Of a stretch of DNA of 64,000 bases, positions 1 to 9,689 are shown piece after piece. Position 1 is the first letter of the stretch. Every line of letters starts with the position of its first letter. The stretch spans positions 124,001 to 188,000 of the forward strand of contig NZ_LZJR01000154.1 of the NCBI RefSeq assembly GCF_001667925.1, in the 5' to 3' direction. Both the position numbers and the translations under genes were made by a program. The notes beneath the pieces were generated by a model. It did no database searches, was not told the origin of the DNA, and was given only the letters and a program-made list of their open reading frames with translations. The DNA is from Mycobacterium sp. E2479. GTDB taxonomy: Bacteria; Actinomycetota; Actinomycetes; Mycobacteriales; Mycobacteriaceae.

Positions 1-432
1 CTGCAGGGCGTGACCGAGCAGGTCCGCCGGGCTCGCCAGGAGATCAGGCAATGGGTCCTCGTCGACACCCTTGAATACCTGAGGCGCGGCGGCCGGGTAG
101 GTACCGCGGCCGCATGGATCGGATCGGCGCTGGACCTAAAGCCGATATTGATGGTCGAATCGGAGATGAAGGCCGTCGAACGAGTGCGCACGTTCAAGCG
201 CGGCGTCGAACGCCTGGTTGAGCTGATGCGGCAGCGCCGGGCGGTCGGCGCCGATCGATGGTTCGTCCAGCACGCCCATGCGCACGAGGAGGCGCAGCGA
301 TTGGCCGAGCGTCTCGTCGGGCTGTTGGGCACCGAGCCGGAGTTCGTTTCTGCGGTCGGACCGGTTCTGGCAACTCATACCGGCCCCGGGATGTTGACCG
401 TGGGTGGTCTTCCCAGTGCGGCGTTGGGTTAG
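1..432 (+). CDS. DegV family protein, C-terminal part (cut by window edge)
   Basis: The open frame runs off the left edge at base 1, so only the last 143 residues of a DegV-family fatty-acid-binding protein are visible. The segments LEYLRRGGRVG and SALDLKPIL belong to the C-terminal DegV domain. The whole fragment aligns block by block with the C-terminal half of the next gene (for example GADRWFVQHA and LAERL..LLGTEPEF recur in the same order), so the two are tandem paralogues from a duplication. DegV proteins bind a fatty acid and in Firmicutes serve as FakB partners of a fatty-acid kinase. The mycobacterial role is not settled. The GTG at base 10 is internal and unlikely to be the true start. 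Confidence 0.85.
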   Translation: MQGVTEQVRRARQEIRQWVLVDTLEYLRRGGRVGTAAAWIGSALDLKPILMVESEMKAVERVRTFKRGVERLVELMRQRRAVGADRWFVQHAHAHEEAQRLAERLVGLLGTEPEFVSAVGPVLATHTGPGMLTVGGLPSAALG

Positions 433-588
433 CGAACCTCTCGGCCGCTGATCCCGGCTGAGTGCCAAGTTATTTGACGAAAGTCAGCAGACTGGCCCCG
501 GCATTGGATCTGCGGCAGTACGCTTGCTGCGGTTAAAGGTCGTGGCCGGACATGTTCACGGTGTTCGGGAACCGACTGGAGTGCGCGC

Positions 589-1452
589 ATGGCCGACGTC
601 GCGGTGGTTACCGACAGCACTGGCTACCTGCCGCCCGCGCTCGTCGACAAGCTCGGTATCACGGTAGTGCCGCAGTACTACGACACCGGCGACGGACTGC
701 GGCGCGAGTCGGAGTTCGACGGCGATTTCGGACGCTTCTATGCGGAACTGGACGCGTCGAAGAACATCGCGAAAACATCGGCGCCTGCGGTCGAGGATTT
801 TCTCGCGATCTTCGACCGGCTGCTGCAGCAGCACGCCGCCGTGGTTTCGGTGCTGATCTCCTCTGGCGTTTCCGAGACGTGTTCGATGGCTCGACAGGCA
901 GCCGCAAAACTGGAGGGCCAGGGCGGCGAACATGTGGTCGTGATCGACTCGGCCGGCTTCGGCGGACACCTTGGCCTCCAGGCGCTGGTGGCAGCGCGAG
1001 CCGCCGCCGGGGGAGCCGACTCGGAAGGTGTTGTCGAGCGCATACGCCAAGCCCGCAAGGAAGTCAAAGGCTGGGGCCTGGTGGACCGGCTCGACTACCT
1101 CCGCCGCAGCAACCGGGTGGGCACCGTAGCCGCGTGGGTCGGATCCGCGCTCGACCTCAAACCGATCCTGACGATCGAATCGGAGCTCAAGGCCCTCGAG
1201 CGCGTGCGCACCTACCGGCGAGGTGTAGAGCGGCTGATCGAATTGATGGTTCAGCGGCGCGCTGCGGGGGCCGACCGGTGGTTCGTCCAGCACGCATTTG
1301 CGCGCGAGGAGGCAAACCGGCTGGCCGAGCGTCTCGGCGAACTGTTGGGCACCGAACCGGAGTTCATCTCCGAGATCGGACCCGTTGTTGCAACGCACGT
1401 CGGTCCGGGGACGTTGTTGGTGGGCGGACTACCGGGCGCGGCGCTGAGGTAA
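589..1452 (+). CDS. DegV family fatty-acid-binding protein
   Basis: This is a complete 287-residue DegV protein, the normal length for the family. The N-terminal TDSTGYLPP segment and the ISSGVSETCSMARQAA segment mark the first domain, and LDYLRRSNRVG and SALDLKPIL mark the second. By family knowledge it binds a long-chain fatty acid in the cleft between the domains. A 156-bp spacer separates it from the upstream paralogue. That spacer holds a TTGACG box (474-479) but no convincing -10, so a promoter is only possible. The stop lies 3 bp before the ATG of the large kinase-cyclase gene, so the two are probably co-transcribed. Confidence 0.9.
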   Translation: MADVAVVTDSTGYLPPALVDKLGITVVPQYYDTGDGLRRESEFDGDFGRFYAELDASKNIAKTSAPAVEDFLAIFDRLLQQHAAVVSVLISSGVSETCSMARQAAAKLEGQGGEHVVVIDSAGFGGHLGLQALVAARAAAGGADSEGVVERIRQARKEVKGWGLVDRLDYLRRSNRVGTVAAWVGSALDLKPILTIESELKALERVRTYRRGVERLIELMVQRRAAGADRWFVQHAFAREEANRLAERLGELLGTEPEFISEIGPVVATHVGPGTLLVGGLPGAALR

Positions 1453-1455
1453 CCG

Positions 1456-4400
1456 ATGAGTGCGCCCGCAAACGTGCAGTGCGGCAGGTGTGGGGCTGGG
1501 AACCGGCCTCAGGCCAAGTTCTGCGGCGAATGTGGCGGCCCGCTTGCGGTCGACATCGCATGCCCGGGATGCGGTGCCCGTAATCCGGGTTCCCAGCGCT
1601 TCTGTGACGAGTGCGGCACCGCGCTGAGCGGGCGGTCCGCGCCGGCGCAGCCCGCCGGCCCGCCGGTCCCTAAAACGCTTGCCGACGGCCGTTACAAGCT
1701 CGGCCACCTGCTCGGCGAAGGTGCCGGCAAGCGGGTGTACCTCGCCATTGACACCCGACTACAACGCGAGGTCGCCGCCGCCGTATTCAAGGCCGGCGGC
1801 TCGGATGAGACCGCCATGCGCCGCGCGCGCCGGGAAGCGGAGGCGATGGCGAAGCTTGGCGAACACCCCAACATCGTCAACGTCTACGACTTCGGCGAGG
1901 AGCAGGGACAGCTATACCTCATCAGCCAATACATGTCCGGCGGTGACCTCTACGGCCTGCTCTCAGACGCAACGGATCATCGGCTCGCCGTCGAAGAGGT
2001 GGTCCGGATCGGTGGGGACATCGCCAGTGGGCTCGCGCATGCACACGCCCAGGGTGTGGTGCATCGTGATGTCAAGCCGCAGAATGTGTGGCTGGCACCT
2101 GACGGCACCGCCAAGATCGGAGATTTCGGGCTCGCGGTCGCAGAGGGCGCAACCCGAGTGACGGCCGTGGGGACGGTGATCGGAACCGTTGCCTACATGC
2201 CGCCGGAGCAGGCGCTCGGACGGGGTTCCGACGCGCGTTCGGACATCTACTCCCTTGGTGCCCTCCTGTACGAATTGCTTTGTGGAGAAATACCGTTCGC
2301 GGGTGAGTCAGCGGCAGCGATTGTCTCCCAGCATGTTTCGACTGCTCCGGTCGCTCCGAGCGGGCATCGCTCCGGTGTGCCGGCGCCGCTCGACCAGTTG
2401 CTGCTCAGAATGCTGGCGAAGTCGCCGGAGGCGCGTCCCCAGCAAGCAGCCGAGGTTCGCGATGCCTTGGCGGCCATCACCGCTGCGGTTAGCGGTGGCG
2501 GTAGCGCGAATCAGGATATGGCGGCGCTCGACCGGATCACCGACAGCACCTTCCTCGGCCGCGAGCGAGAGACACACGAGCTTCGCGCCGCGATCGATGA
2601 CGCTGTGGGGCGCCGCGGCCGCACGGTGCTGATAAGTGGCGAGTCGGGAATCGGCAAGACCCGGCTCGCGTCGGAGGCGGCGGCATATGCCGCCCTCCGG
2701 GGCGCGCAGGTCCTATGGGGGCGTTGCTATGCGGGCGCGGGTGCTCCTGCGTACTGGCCGTGGGTCCAAGTGATCCGAGACTATGCACGCGGTCACGATG
2801 CCGAGACGGTCGCTTGTGACTTGGGCTCTGGAGCGTTCGAGATCGCACAAATCGTGTCCGAGGTACGCGAACGGATGCCGGAGATCCCCGAATCGCCACC
2901 GCTGGACGCTGAACAGGCGCGCTTTCGGCTGTTCGACTCCGTGGCGCGGTTCCTGATCGGCGCCTCCGATCGCCAACCGCTTGCCATCTTCCTCGAAGAC
3001 CTGCAACAAGCCGATCAACCATCGCTCATGCTGTTGGCGTTCGTCGTACGCGAACTGGCCCACTCACGCGTGCTCGTGCTCGGCACTTACCGCGACGACG
3101 AGCTTCCCGATGGCCATTACTTGAACGAAGTGATCGCCGGGCTCAGCAAGGAGCGGGGCTACGCCCGCATCAAGTTGCGAGGGCTCTCCGATCAACACGT
3201 CAAGGCGATGCTCGAAGCGGTGCTGCAGCAGCCGCTCGAGCGACGCCAAGAACTCGCACTTGCCGACGCCGTTTGCCGAGAGTCGGAGGGCAATCCGTAC
3301 TTCACCGAAGAGATCGTCCGCCACCTGATCGACTCGGAAGTCCTCGACTGGCGCGATGGCCGGTGGGTTACCAACATCCGAGACGGTGAGGAGCTGGGCA
3401 TCCCACGGGGTATCCACGAAGTGGTCTCTCGTCGGTTGGAGAAGCTGCCCACTGAGACACTCGAGCTGCTGTCGACCGCGGCGGTGATCGGCCGTGAGTT
3501 CGATCTCCCGATTCTGACGCACATCAGCGGGCTCGAAGCAGACGCAGTGTTGGCGCGGATGCAGCCGGCCCTCGATGGGGCGATCGTGCGGCAGTCTGCC
3601 GGCGAGCCGGGCCGGTACGGTTTCGCGCACGGTGCGACTCGCGACGCGCTGTACGACGACCTGCCCACGCTGCGCCGCTCCCAGCTGCATATCGCCGCCG
3701 GCGAGGCAATCGAGGTGATCTACGAGGACCGGATCGAATCCCACCTGTCTGCGATTGCTTTCCACTTCGCGAAGGCGGCTCCCTACGGCGATGCCGCAAA
3801 AGCAGCCGACTACGCGTGGTGGGCGGGCGAACGGGCGGCGGCGACGTATGCCTACGAAGACGCGGTGAGCCTCTACGCGACGGCGCTCCGGCTGTTCGAC
3901 ACGACGTCTGAGGTGGTGCCGCAACGCCGATGCGATCTGCTGCTGGCGCTCGGGGACGCCCGATGGCGGGCCGGCGAAGCCGAAGGTGCCCGTAAGACAT
4001 TCAGCGAGGCGGCGACGATCGCGCGTGAGTTGGCGCTGAACGACCACTACGCGCGTGCGGCTCTCGGATACGGGGGTGGCCCGGGCGGCTTCTCGATCAC
4101 GGACCGTGCCGACGAACAGCTGGTGGCGATGTTGGATGAGGCCCTCGAGGTGTTGCCGGCGCGCGACAGCGCGCTTCGAGTGACAGTCCTTTCCCGGCTT
4201 GCCCTCGAGCTTCGCTGCAAGGGTGCGCTGCCAGAAGCCGACCGGGCCAGCGCGCTGGCCATCGAAATGGCCGAACGCGTCGGTGACACCAAGATCTTGC
4301 TGCTGGCCATGCACAGCCGGCAGTGGTCGACATTGGGTCCCGACCGGATCGAAGAGGCGATTGCATCGGGCGAGGAGATGGCGCGGCTCGCTCGGATTGT

Positions 4401-5904
4401 CGGTGACCGTGACATGGAGTTCGAGGGCCACCAGTTGCGGCTGATCGCGCTTGCCCAGCTGGGTGATTTTCGGGCGGTCGATCAGGAGATCGCGACCTGT
4501 GACCGACTGGCCAACGAATTGCGCCAGCCCCGCTATCTGTGGCAGACGGCGGTGTTCCGCACGATGCGAGCGCTGATGCAGGGCCGCTATAAGGAGTCGG
4601 AGCGGCTCGCGCGGACTGCGCTGTCGATCGGCCAGCGCGCCGAGCGTGAGGTGGCAACGGTCGTCTTTGGCGCGCATTCTTTCCTGACCCGGCTCGCGGA
4701 CGGCACTCTCGAACAGCTGCGCGACGTCGGCCGCGAAGCCGCCGCGCGTTACGGGCAGGCGTGGCCCGCGTCGTACGTGTGGTTGCTGACCGAGATCGGC
4801 CAGCTCGATGAGGCTCGCGCCAGGTTCACGGAGCTTACGGCCGACGGCTTCGAGGCGCTCAGGCGCGGCAGTGATTGGTTGACCTCGGTCTGCGTGCTGT
4901 CGATGGCGTCGATCCCCATCTGTGCCCGCGAAGCCGCAAACTCGCTTTACGAGCTGCTGGTGCCCTATGAAGATCGCTGCACTCTGTTTTTGGCCGGAGC
5001 CGGGTGCCTCGGCTCCAATCACACCTTCCTCGCCTTCGCAGCCTCGGCAGCGGACCGCCATGAGGACGCGGTGCGTCACTTCGAGCTGGCCCTGGCGCGA
5101 AATGCGGAGATCGGCTGTGACTACGTGACGCCTCGGGTCTGTTACGAGTACGCACGCATGCTGCTCAGCACGTCTGAGCCGGCGGATCGGGACAAGGCGA
5201 TGGGCCTGATTGACCACGGAAATGCCGTCGCACAGCGGAACGGCATGCGCGTCGAGGTCGAGCGACTGCTGCGGCTACGCCGAGAGCAGGACGAGGTGAA
5301 GCGGGAACAGAAGCCGATGCAGGGGTGGTCGGTGATAGACGACGTTGCAGAGTCCGTCGAGGCGGACCGGCCCGACCTCAGCAAGGCGGCCGCTCCCGAC
5401 GGAACAGTCACGATTATGTTCTCCGACATCGAAGGCTCGACGGTACTTGCCGAGCAACTCGGCGACGAACGCTGGTTAAAGCTTCTGCACCGCCACAACG
5501 CGGTCATCCGTCGCCAACTGGCAGCCCACAGTGGCTTCGAGGTCAAATCACAGGGCGACGGGTTCATGGTCGCCTTCGCCAGCGCCCGCAGCGCGCTGCG
5601 CTGCGCGATCGCTATCCAGCGTGATTTAGCGGCATACCGCGATCAGTCCGGTACCCAGGTTCTGCGCGTGCGAATCGGACTCCACACTGGAGAGGTGATT
5701 CGCGAACAGGAGGACTTTTTCGGGCACACCGTAATCCTCGCGGCTCGGATCGGGGCGAAAGCAGATGGGAACGGAATCCTCGTCTCGGCGGTGCTGCGTG
5801 GGCTGGTTGCGGGCAGTCACGAGTTCCAGTTCGGCGAAACGCGCGAGGAACAGCTCAAAGGCCTACGCGATCCCCAACGCGTGTACGAGGTCTGCTGGCA
5901 ATAG
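1456..5904 (+). CDS. Zinc-ribbon / Ser-Thr protein kinase / AAA ATPase / class III nucleotide cyclase fusion
   Basis: A 1482-residue cytosolic signalling protein. In order: two zinc ribbons (C9, C12, C23, C26; C36, C39, C50, C53), a kinase domain (about 80-340) with HRD at 203-205 and DFG at 223-225, an AAA module whose Walker A GESGIGKT starts near residue 396, a long TPR-like helical region, and a C-terminal class III cyclase domain (about 1316-1482) with the metal-binding Asp residues in MFSDIEGST and SQGDGF. Two sites are non-canonical. The glycine loop reads GEGAGKRV, and the probable beta-3 lysine is K112 (VAAAVFK), three residues later than in VAIK. In the cyclase, the Asn of the usual VNxAAR is Ile (VILAAR), which may lower activity. 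No membrane segment is visible. It ends 3 bp from the convergent dinG stop. Ligand and output are unknown. Confidence 0.9.
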   Translation: MSAPANVQCGRCGAGNRPQAKFCGECGGPLAVDIACPGCGARNPGSQRFCDECGTALSGRSAPAQPAGPPVPKTLADGRYKLGHLLGEGAGKRVYLAIDTRLQREVAAAVFKAGGSDETAMRRARREAEAMAKLGEHPNIVNVYDFGEEQGQLYLISQYMSGGDLYGLLSDATDHRLAVEEVVRIGGDIASGLAHAHAQGVVHRDVKPQNVWLAPDGTAKIGDFGLAVAEGATRVTAVGTVIGTVAYMPPEQALGRGSDARSDIYSLGALLYELLCGEIPFAGESAAAIVSQHVSTAPVAPSGHRSGVPAPLDQLLLRMLAKSPEARPQQAAEVRDALAAITAAVSGGGSANQDMAALDRITDSTFLGRERETHELRAAIDDAVGRRGRTVLISGESGIGKTRLASEAAAYAALRGAQVLWGRCYAGAGAPAYWPWVQVIRDYARGHDAETVACDLGSGAFEIAQIVSEVRERMPEIPESPPLDAEQARFRLFDSVARFLIGASDRQPLAIFLEDLQQADQPSLMLLAFVVRELAHSRVLVLGTYRDDELPDGHYLNEVIAGLSKERGYARIKLRGLSDQHVKAMLEAVLQQPLERRQELALADAVCRESEGNPYFTEEIVRHLIDSEVLDWRDGRWVTNIRDGEELGIPRGIHEVVSRRLEKLPTETLELLSTAAVIGREFDLPILTHISGLEADAVLARMQPALDGAIVRQSAGEPGRYGFAHGATRDALYDDLPTLRRSQLHIAAGEAIEVIYEDRIESHLSAIAFHFAKAAPYGDAAKAADYAWWAGERAAATYAYEDAVSLYATALRLFDTTSEVVPQRRCDLLLALGDARWRAGEAEGARKTFSEAATIARELALNDHYARAALGYGGGPGGFSITDRADEQLVAMLDEALEVLPARDSALRVTVLSRLALELRCKGALPEADRASALAIEMAERVGDTKILLLAMHSRQWSTLGPDRIEEAIASGEEMARLARIVGDRDMEFEGHQLRLIALAQLGDFRAVDQEIATCDRLANELRQPRYLWQTAVFRTMRALMQGRYKESERLARTALSIGQRAEREVATVVFGAHSFLTRLADGTLEQLRDVGREAAARYGQAWPASYVWLLTEIGQLDEARARFTELTADGFEALRRGSDWLTSVCVLSMASIPICAREAANSLYELLVPYEDRCTLFLAGAGCLGSNHTFLAFAASAADRHEDAVRHFELALARNAEIGCDYVTPRVCYEYARMLLSTSEPADRDKAMGLIDHGNAVAQRNGMRVEVERLLRLRREQDEVKREQKPMQGWSVIDDVAESVEADRPDLSKAAAPDGTVTIMFSDIEGSTVLAEQLGDERWLKLLHRHNAVIRRQLAAHSGFEVKSQGDGFMVAFASARSALRCAIAIQRDLAAYRDQSGTQVLRVRIGLHTGEVIREQEDFFGHTVILAARIGAKADGNGILVSAVLRGLVAGSHEFQFGETREEQLKGLRDPQRVYEVCWQ

Positions 5905-5907
5905 GGC

Positions 5908-7905
5908 TCACGCCGACAGGCCCTCTTCCGACGGCGCTGCGGCGCGCAGACGCTGCAACGCCTGGCGCACCTGGTCGCCATTCGTGGTCTGCCAAAACGG
6001 CGGCAACGAGGCACGCAGGTAGCCGCCGTAACCGGCGGTGACCATGCGCGAGTCGAGCACCGCAACCACGCCGCGATCGGTGACGCGGCGCAACAGCCGC
6101 CCCGCTCCCTGCGCCAACAGCAGTGCCGCGTGGTTGGCCGCGACCGCCATGAACCCATTGCCGCCGCGCGCGGCGACGGCCCGCTGCCGCGCCCCCAGCA
6201 GGGGGTCATCGGGCCGGGGAAACGGAATGCGGTCGATCAGCACCAATGACAGCGATGGCCCGGGCACATCGACGCCCTGCCACAGCGACAGAGTGCCGAA
6301 CAGGGACGTCTGGGGGTCGGCGCTGAACTGCTCGACGAGTGCCGACGTGCTGTCGTCGCCCTGACACAGCACCGGCGTCGACAACCGTTCACGCATGGCA
6401 TCGGCCGCCGCCCGGGCCGCCCGCATCGACGAGAACAAGCCCAACGTGCGCCCGTCGGCGGCGGCGATGAGCCCGGCGATCTCGTTCAGCTGCTCGGCGG
6501 AGCCAATGCCGTCGCGCCCCGGGGGCGGCAGATGCGCTGCTACGTACAAAATTCCGGCTTTGGCGTGCTGGAACGGCGAACCCACATCGACGCCGCGCCA
6601 GTGCGCGTCGTCGCCGTCCCCGGCCGTCAATCCCCAGGCCGTGGCCATGGCGTCGAACGAGCCGCCGATGGTCAGCGTCGCCGACGTCAGCACCACCGTC
6701 GACCGCGAGAACACCCGGGATCGCAGCAGCCCGGCGACCGACAGCGGCGCCACCCGCAACACCGGGCGCGATGAGCCCCTGTTCTCCTCGTGCTCCAGCC
6801 ACACCACGTCGGTGCGGTCGGGGATGGCCGGGCCGAACGATTCCAGCACGCGCGACGTGGTCTCCGATATTTCACTCAGTGCCGCAACGGCTTCGGCGCG
6901 CGCCGACGCCGCCCTGGGGTCGTTGGCGGTGTCGATCGCCGAGCGCGCCGCCGTCGCGACGTCGCGCAGCGCCGTCAGGTAGGTCGCCAGCTCCTCGTCG
7001 AGGCGATCGATGCGGCCCGGCGTGCCGTCGTGGATGACCGAGGCGAAGTTCGCCGTCGTCGCCTCCAGACGCTGGATCAACTCCGGCTCCACCAGTCGGG
7101 CGATTCGCCGGGCGGCCACGCCGAGGGAGGCCGACGTCAGCTCCGCGGTAGCCACCGATGTCACCCGATCCACCAGCTCGTGTGCTTCGTCGACGACCAG
7201 CAGCGCATGTTCGGGCAGCACCGCCGATTCGGCCACGGCGTCGATGGCCAGCAGCGCGTGGTTGGTGACGACGACATCGGCACGGCCGGCCCGGCTACGC
7301 GCCCGTTCGGAAAAGCACTCGGCGCCGAACGGGCAGCGCGCAACGCCGAGGCATTCCCGCGCGGAAACGCTGACCTGCGACCAGGATCGGTCCGGGACGC
7401 CGGGTTTGAGATCGTCGCGATCACCGGATTCGGTGTTCGACGCCCATTCGGTGAGCCGTTGCACGTCGCGGCCCAACCCGCTGACCGCCATGGGGTTGAA
7501 GAGTTCCTCCTGCGGCCGGCCGTCACCTTCTTCATCGTCGGCCGCCCCGCCGTTGTGAATTTTGTTCAGGCACAGATAATTCCGCCGACCCTTGAGCAAC
7601 GCGAACTGCGGACGCCGGGGCAGCGCATCGGCCAGCGCGTCGACGAGCCGGGGCAGATCGCGATCGACGAGCTGGCGCTGCAGAGCGATCGTGGCCGTGG
7701 ACACGACGACGGGGGAGTCGTCGTCCAGGGCGTGGACGATCGCCGGCACCAGATACGCGAGCGATTTACCGGTACCGGTGCCGGCCTGCACCACCAGGTG
7801 TTCCTCGGTGGCGAAGGCCTGTGCCACTGCGGCGGCCATCTCCTGTTGGCCGCTGCGTTCACTACCACCGAGCGCGGCCACCGCGGTGGCCAGCAGCTCG
7901 GACAC
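5908..7905 (-). CDS. dinG: DinG-family ATP-dependent DNA helicase
   Basis: A 665-residue superfamily 2 helicase of the DinG/XPD type, which unwinds DNA 5'-3' and helps process replication-transcription conflicts and repair intermediates. Walker A AGTGTGKS is at 41-48 and the DEAH box at 239-242. Four cysteines (112, 185, 191, 197) lie between motifs Ia and II where the family holds a 4Fe-4S cluster. C-terminal motifs include LWQGVDVPG and QGAGRLLRR. The start is GTG at 7905. It lies 72 bp downstream of pncB1 on the same strand, as in M. tuberculosis (Rv1329c-Rv1330c), and is convergent with the kinase-cyclase gene. Confidence 0.95.
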   Translation of the reverse strand: MSELLATAVAALGGSERSGQQEMAAAVAQAFATEEHLVVQAGTGTGKSLAYLVPAIVHALDDDSPVVVSTATIALQRQLVDRDLPRLVDALADALPRRPQFALLKGRRNYLCLNKIHNGGAADDEEGDGRPQEELFNPMAVSGLGRDVQRLTEWASNTESGDRDDLKPGVPDRSWSQVSVSARECLGVARCPFGAECFSERARSRAGRADVVVTNHALLAIDAVAESAVLPEHALLVVDEAHELVDRVTSVATAELTSASLGVAARRIARLVEPELIQRLEATTANFASVIHDGTPGRIDRLDEELATYLTALRDVATAARSAIDTANDPRAASARAEAVAALSEISETTSRVLESFGPAIPDRTDVVWLEHEENRGSSRPVLRVAPLSVAGLLRSRVFSRSTVVLTSATLTIGGSFDAMATAWGLTAGDGDDAHWRGVDVGSPFQHAKAGILYVAAHLPPPGRDGIGSAEQLNEIAGLIAAADGRTLGLFSSMRAARAAADAMRERLSTPVLCQGDDSTSALVEQFSADPQTSLFGTLSLWQGVDVPGPSLSLVLIDRIPFPRPDDPLLGARQRAVAARGGNGFMAVAANHAALLLAQGAGRLLRRVTDRGVVAVLDSRMVTAGYGGYLRASLPPFWQTTNGDQVRQALQRLRAAAPSEEGLSA

Positions 7906-7977
7906 GGAAACGTCAGACGTGGCTGCCCTCTTCGCTGTTTGGGGCGGCGCTCGCGCCGCGTCGTTTTTCGCGCGGCG

Positions 7978-9339
7978 CTAGCGCCGGCCGGCGGGAATCT
8001 GGGTCGTCGTGATCGCGGGATCGCCGTGCGACAAGTTCAATCCCTCCCACGGCAGACTGCGCAGCCCGGAAGTTACCAGTTCGCGCGCTGCGGCGAGGTT
8101 CGGTTTGAAAACCAGTTCGCCACCGCGGACCAACGGGACGGTCAGCACCCGCGCCGGTTCGGAGACGGTGGGCGGATGGCCGGCCGAGTACACCACCTCC
8201 TCGGTGATGATGCCGGAATCGCGCGACAGGCGTATCGCCTCCTTTCGCCCGCCAGGGGATTCCTTGTGGCTGCTGCGCTTTTGGACCGCCAAGCCGTCCA
8301 CCTCGACCAGTTTGTACACCATGTTTGCCGTTGGGGCGCCCGAGCCCGTCACCAACGACGTGCCCACGCCGTAGCTGTCGACCGGCTCGGCGGCCAAGGC
8401 CGCGATGGAGAACTCGTCGAGGTCGCCGGAGACCACGATGCGGGTCCGGGTCGCCCCCAGCTTGTCGAGCTGTTCACGCACCTGGCGGGCCAGCACGCCC
8501 AACTCGCCGGAGTCGATGCGCACCGCGCCCAGTCCGGTCCCCGCGGCGGCCACCGCATTGGCCACCCCGGTCGTCACGTCGTAGGTGTCGACCAGCAGGG
8601 TGGTGTCCACTCCGAGCGCGTCGACCTGCGCCCGGAATGCGGCCAATTCGGTCGACTCCGCGGGAGAGTCGGTGTGCGCGTACAGCATGGTGAACGCGTG
8701 CGCGGCGGTGCCCTCGGTGGGGATTGCGTAACAGCGTTGTGCCTCCAGATTGGACGACGCCGCGAAGCCGGCCAGATAGGCGGCGCGGGCGGCCGCGACG
8801 GCGGCCTGTTCGTGGGTTCGCCGTGACCCCATCTCGATCAGCGGGCGTCCCCTGGCCGCGCTCACCATGCGCGCCGCGGCGGACGCGACCGCGGTGTCGT
8901 GGTTGAAAATCGACAGTGCCAGCGTCTCGAGCACCACGCATTCGGCGAATGTCCCACTCACCGACAGCACCGGGGATCCGGGGAAATACAGCTCGCCTTC
9001 GGCATAGCCGTCGATGTCACCGCCGAACCGGAATTCGCGTAGATACCGCAACGTATCCGGGTCGAGGAACTGCTCCAGCGACTGGCATGCCTGGTCATCG
9101 AAGGTGAACTGCGGCAGCGCTTCGAGCAGCCGGCCGGTTCCGGCGACCACGCCGTACCGGCGGCCTGCGGGAAGTCGGCGGGCAAAAAGTTCGAAAGTGG
9201 TTCGTCGATCGGCGGTGCCGTCTCGCAGCGCCGCCGCCAGCATCGTCAACTCGTACTTGTCGGTCAGCAGCCCAGTAACGACCGGGTCGTTCATTCCATA
9301 ACGGTATCGGCTGCCGTTGAGGCTCGGTACGTCGTCCAT
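7978..9339 (-). CDS. pncB1: Nicotinate phosphoribosyltransferase
   Basis: Converts nicotinate and PRPP to nicotinate mononucleotide in the Preiss-Handler branch of NAD salvage. The family signatures LLTDKYELTML at the N-terminus, IEMGSRRTHE, LLVDTYDVTTG and RIDSGEL are all present. The length of about 450 residues is normal. Two starts are possible: ATG at 9339, only 20 bp from the divergent clpS, or ATG at 9294, which leaves more promoter space. Neither has a good ribosome binding site. It heads a likely two-gene unit with dinG. Confidence 0.93.
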   Translation of the reverse strand: MDDVPSLNGSRYRYGMNDPVVTGLLTDKYELTMLAAALRDGTADRRTTFELFARRLPAGRRYGVVAGTGRLLEALPQFTFDDQACQSLEQFLDPDTLRYLREFRFGGDIDGYAEGELYFPGSPVLSVSGTFAECVVLETLALSIFNHDTAVASAAARMVSAARGRPLIEMGSRRTHEQAAVAAARAAYLAGFAASSNLEAQRCYAIPTEGTAAHAFTMLYAHTDSPAESTELAAFRAQVDALGVDTTLLVDTYDVTTGVANAVAAAGTGLGAVRIDSGELGVLARQVREQLDKLGATRTRIVVSGDLDEFSIAALAAEPVDSYGVGTSLVTGSGAPTANMVYKLVEVDGLAVQKRSSHKESPGGRKEAIRLSRDSGIITEEVVYSAGHPPTVSEPARVLTVPLVRGGELVFKPNLAAARELVTSGLRSLPWEGLNLSHGDPAITTTQIPAGRR

Positions 9340-9359
9340 CCCTCGGTATCGTGTAGGCC

Positions 9360-9665
9360 ATGGTTGTTATGTCAGCGCCCACCAAGCCGGGCACTACAGG
9401 ACAACGAGAGACCGCTCCGGTAGAGACCACGGCGAGTCCGTGGGTCACGATCGTCTGGGACGACCCGGTCAATCTGATGACCTATGTGACGTATGTTTTC
9501 CAGAAGTTGTTCGGCTACAGCGAGCCGCACGCCACCAAGCTGATGTTGCAGGTGCACAACGAAGGAAAGGCCGTGGTGTCCGCCGGCAGCCGCGAATCCA
9601 TGGAAGCCGATGTGTCCAAGCTGCACGCCGCCGGTTTGTGGGCGACGATGCAGCAGGACCGCTGA
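9360..9665 (+). CDS. clpS: ATP-dependent Clp protease adaptor ClpS
   Basis: The 101-residue N-recognin that delivers N-degron substrates to ClpC1/ClpP. The family block [15 protein letters not shown] and the helix [15 protein letters not shown] are intact. TATCGT lies 8 bp before the ATG and no Shine-Dalgarno sequence is seen, which suggests a leaderless transcript starting at the ATG. It is followed after 24 bp by the DUF2017 gene and then the P1 peptidase, matching Rv1331-Rv1332-Rv1333. Confidence 0.95.
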   Translation: MVVMSAPTKPGTTGQRETAPVETTASPWVTIVWDDPVNLMTYVTYVFQKLFGYSEPHATKLMLQVHNEGKAVVSAGSRESMEADVSKLHAAGLWATMQQDR

Positions 9666-9689
9666 ACGTCGAGGCGCTGGCGATTCCCT

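Noticed and set aside
3064-5217. A 717-codon open frame antisense to the kinase-cyclase gene
   Set aside because: It is the GC-rich shadow of a real gene. It has no recognisable domain, an Arg/His/Gln-rich composition and no promoter context.
6790-8826. A 678-codon open frame antisense to dinG and pncB1
   Set aside because: It spans two well-identified genes on the other strand and has shadow composition.
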